Source of the DNA: a bacterium
GTDB lineage: Bacteria; Zixibacteria; MSB-5A5; GN15; FEB-12
Length of the DNA: 38,214 bases
NCBI GenBank assembly: GCA_029211095.1
Contig: JARGFS010000013.1
Coordinates: 1 to 38,214, forward strand
Direction: 5' to 3'
The first letter of the stretch is position 1. Each line of letters opens with the position of its first letter. The position numbers and the translations under genes are program-made. Shown piece after piece: positions 36,776-38,214 of the stretch. The notes beneath the pieces are model-generated. The model ran no database searches and was not told the origin of the DNA. It saw nothing but the letters and a program-made list of their open reading frames with translations.

Positions 36776-36806
36776 CCAGATCTGTCCATAAGTTCTCTCA
36801 GATATT

Positions 36807-37182
36807 GGGGGTGACTTGGTTTCGACGGGTTTAGTGGGGGGTTGTCAGCGTGTCGGGGTTGTCTGAGTCCCCGTTAACAAATTGGGCAAAAACAACAATT
36901 GGCGAATCTAATTACGCCATGGCTGCCTAGTATAGTGTAGCCCGTTGCCTGCGATCCGATGCCTTCAGGGTCGCAACGCAGCGCCGTTAAAGAAGGCTCG
37001 GTCTTTAGGTGCCTATACTAAAGACTTAAAATTATTAGGCTGGCCTTGCTGGTTTACTCCGGCTATGCCGGTGGCCTGTTGGTCGGCAGCTTGCGGGGCG
37101 AGAAATTATAGACTAACTACACACGTAGACGGCAACTTGACATTAGATTCGGACGGGGGTTCGATTCCCCCCACCTCCACCA
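36807..37182 (+). ncRNA. ssrA: tmRNA
   Basis: 5' GGGGGUGACUUGGUUUCGACGGG; 3' GGGGGUUCGAUUCCCCCCACCUCCACCA with acceptor pairing GGGGGUG/CACCUCC; tag ORF GCA AAA ACA ACA ATT GGC GAA TCT AAT TAC GCC ATG GCT GCC TAG = AKTTIGESNYAMAA. Confidence 0.97.
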
Positions 37183-37541
37183 ATTTTATTTTTCCCTAAG
37201 TCATTGAGAATCAACGCTAAGTGCCTGAAATAAGGGCACTTTCCCGTCTTGCTCGGTTTGAATAACACCGAATATCGTGCAATAACTTACAACAATTGTG
37301 GTCACAATTTGGTCACCTATGAAAAGGCCGCGGTCAAGGGTTATCTTTCTTCTTTCTGGTCCTTTGGATCCGTGTTCTTTCGTCGGATTGTTCTAGTCAC
37401 CTATTCGAGCTCTTCATTCTGAAGGCTCACGATATTGTTCTTTAGAAGCGGCCGCCCACTCACAAAGCACGGATTCTTCTCGATCCAGCCCAAATTTCCG
37501 GGCTGACCGCTCATATGCAATTCCGACTCTTAATCTTTGGT

Positions 37542-38214
37542 CTACGCAGCCTCGGTCCGAAACGGTTCGTTTCGATTGAGCATGGCATAGATGATGACCG
37601 CTAACTTCCGAGCTATGGCCACTCGTGCCTTCTGCATGTTACTTCGATAGAGGATGCGACAAAACATCCGATTCAACTCCGGTGATTTCCGGACAGCATT
37701 GATTGAGGCTTCGACCAGAACGTGGCGTAGTGGCCGAGAACCCAGATGAGTAATGCCGCCAGTCCAGACCGAATCCCCCGATGATCTGACGGTCGGAGTC
37801 AATCCGGTATAACTGGCTAAGGCTTTGGCGCTGTGGAAGCGGGCTACATCGCCTACTTCGGCGTAGACCACGGCTGAGCGTAGCTTACCAATCCCCGGAA
37901 TGGTCTGGAGTAGCTCTACAGTAGGGTTGTCCTTCACACGCTCCCAGATTCGCTTGCTGATCTCCACGACCTGATCATCGAGCAGGGCGATGATCTTCAA
38001 ACATTGATCAATCGTCTGTCTTGTGACATCAGGCAAACAGAGCTTCCGGATCTCCAGCCTGGCTTTTGGAGAAGATATGTTGAATACCCGGAGGTCGATG
38101 CCGTGTTGAAACAACAGATGGCGAATACGATTCTTGTTCATGACCATACTCTTGACCAGGTGATAACGCTGTCGAATCAGTCCCCGCAGCAGTCGAATCT
38201 CGGCCGGAGGAACC
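37542..38214 (-). mobile_element. IS110-family transposase (C-terminal Transposase_20 part), truncated by window edge
   Basis: 'LLQTIPGIGKLRSAVVYAEVGDVARFHSAKALASYTGLTPTVRSSGDSVWTGGITHLGSRPLRHVLVEAS' is characteristic of IS110; frame stays open upstream of 38147 to the edge (...VPPAEIRLLRGLIRQRYHLVKSMVMNKNRIR). Confidence 0.92.

Noticed and set aside
36549-36776. Minus-strand ORF 75 aa with RGPRPTGSSTP repeats
   Set aside because: Simply translates the 16-bp tandem hairpin array; no RBS or family.
36945-37199. Plus-strand ORF 84 aa
   Set aside because: Lies within the tmRNA gene.

Overview
Chromosomal window of about 38 kb from an uncultured-looking Gram-negative bacterium (lipoproteins, TonB receptor, Wza/Wzi-like proteins). 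It runs from a truncated outer-membrane protein gene at the left edge to a truncated IS110-type transposase beside ssrA (tmRNA) at the right edge. Most of it is ordinary housekeeping and accessory content: greA, a two-gene transsulfuration operon, methyltransferases, a BshB1-like deacetylase, FadL-like OMP, a small exopolysaccharide locus, YyaL/DUF255, OsmC, DUF302, CrcB/DUF190, NfeD/SPFH, a MEMO-AMMECR1 fusion and an epimerase/aminotransferase cluster. Signals beyond the ORF track: (1) an apparent cysteine attenuator upstream of a CBS-like/CGL-like operon, with a near-leaderless 25-aa leader peptide (MNQTSKILNPTCTCCCCNSEGRTMP), a candidate antiterminator and an intrinsic terminator; (2) a 67-codon ORF with an in-frame TGA where DUF6132-like proteins have a conserved Cys, a candidate selenoprotein, with SECIS support incomplete by eye; (3) a TPP riboswitch ahead of a TonB receptor plus SSS symporter; (4) two well-spaced sigma-54 promoters in the EPS locus, one driving an aminotransferase-like protein that appears to lack the PLP lysine; (5) a 16-bp tandem hairpin array and a perfect 23-bp palindrome upstream of tmRNA. 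All family calls were made by eye, with no database search.
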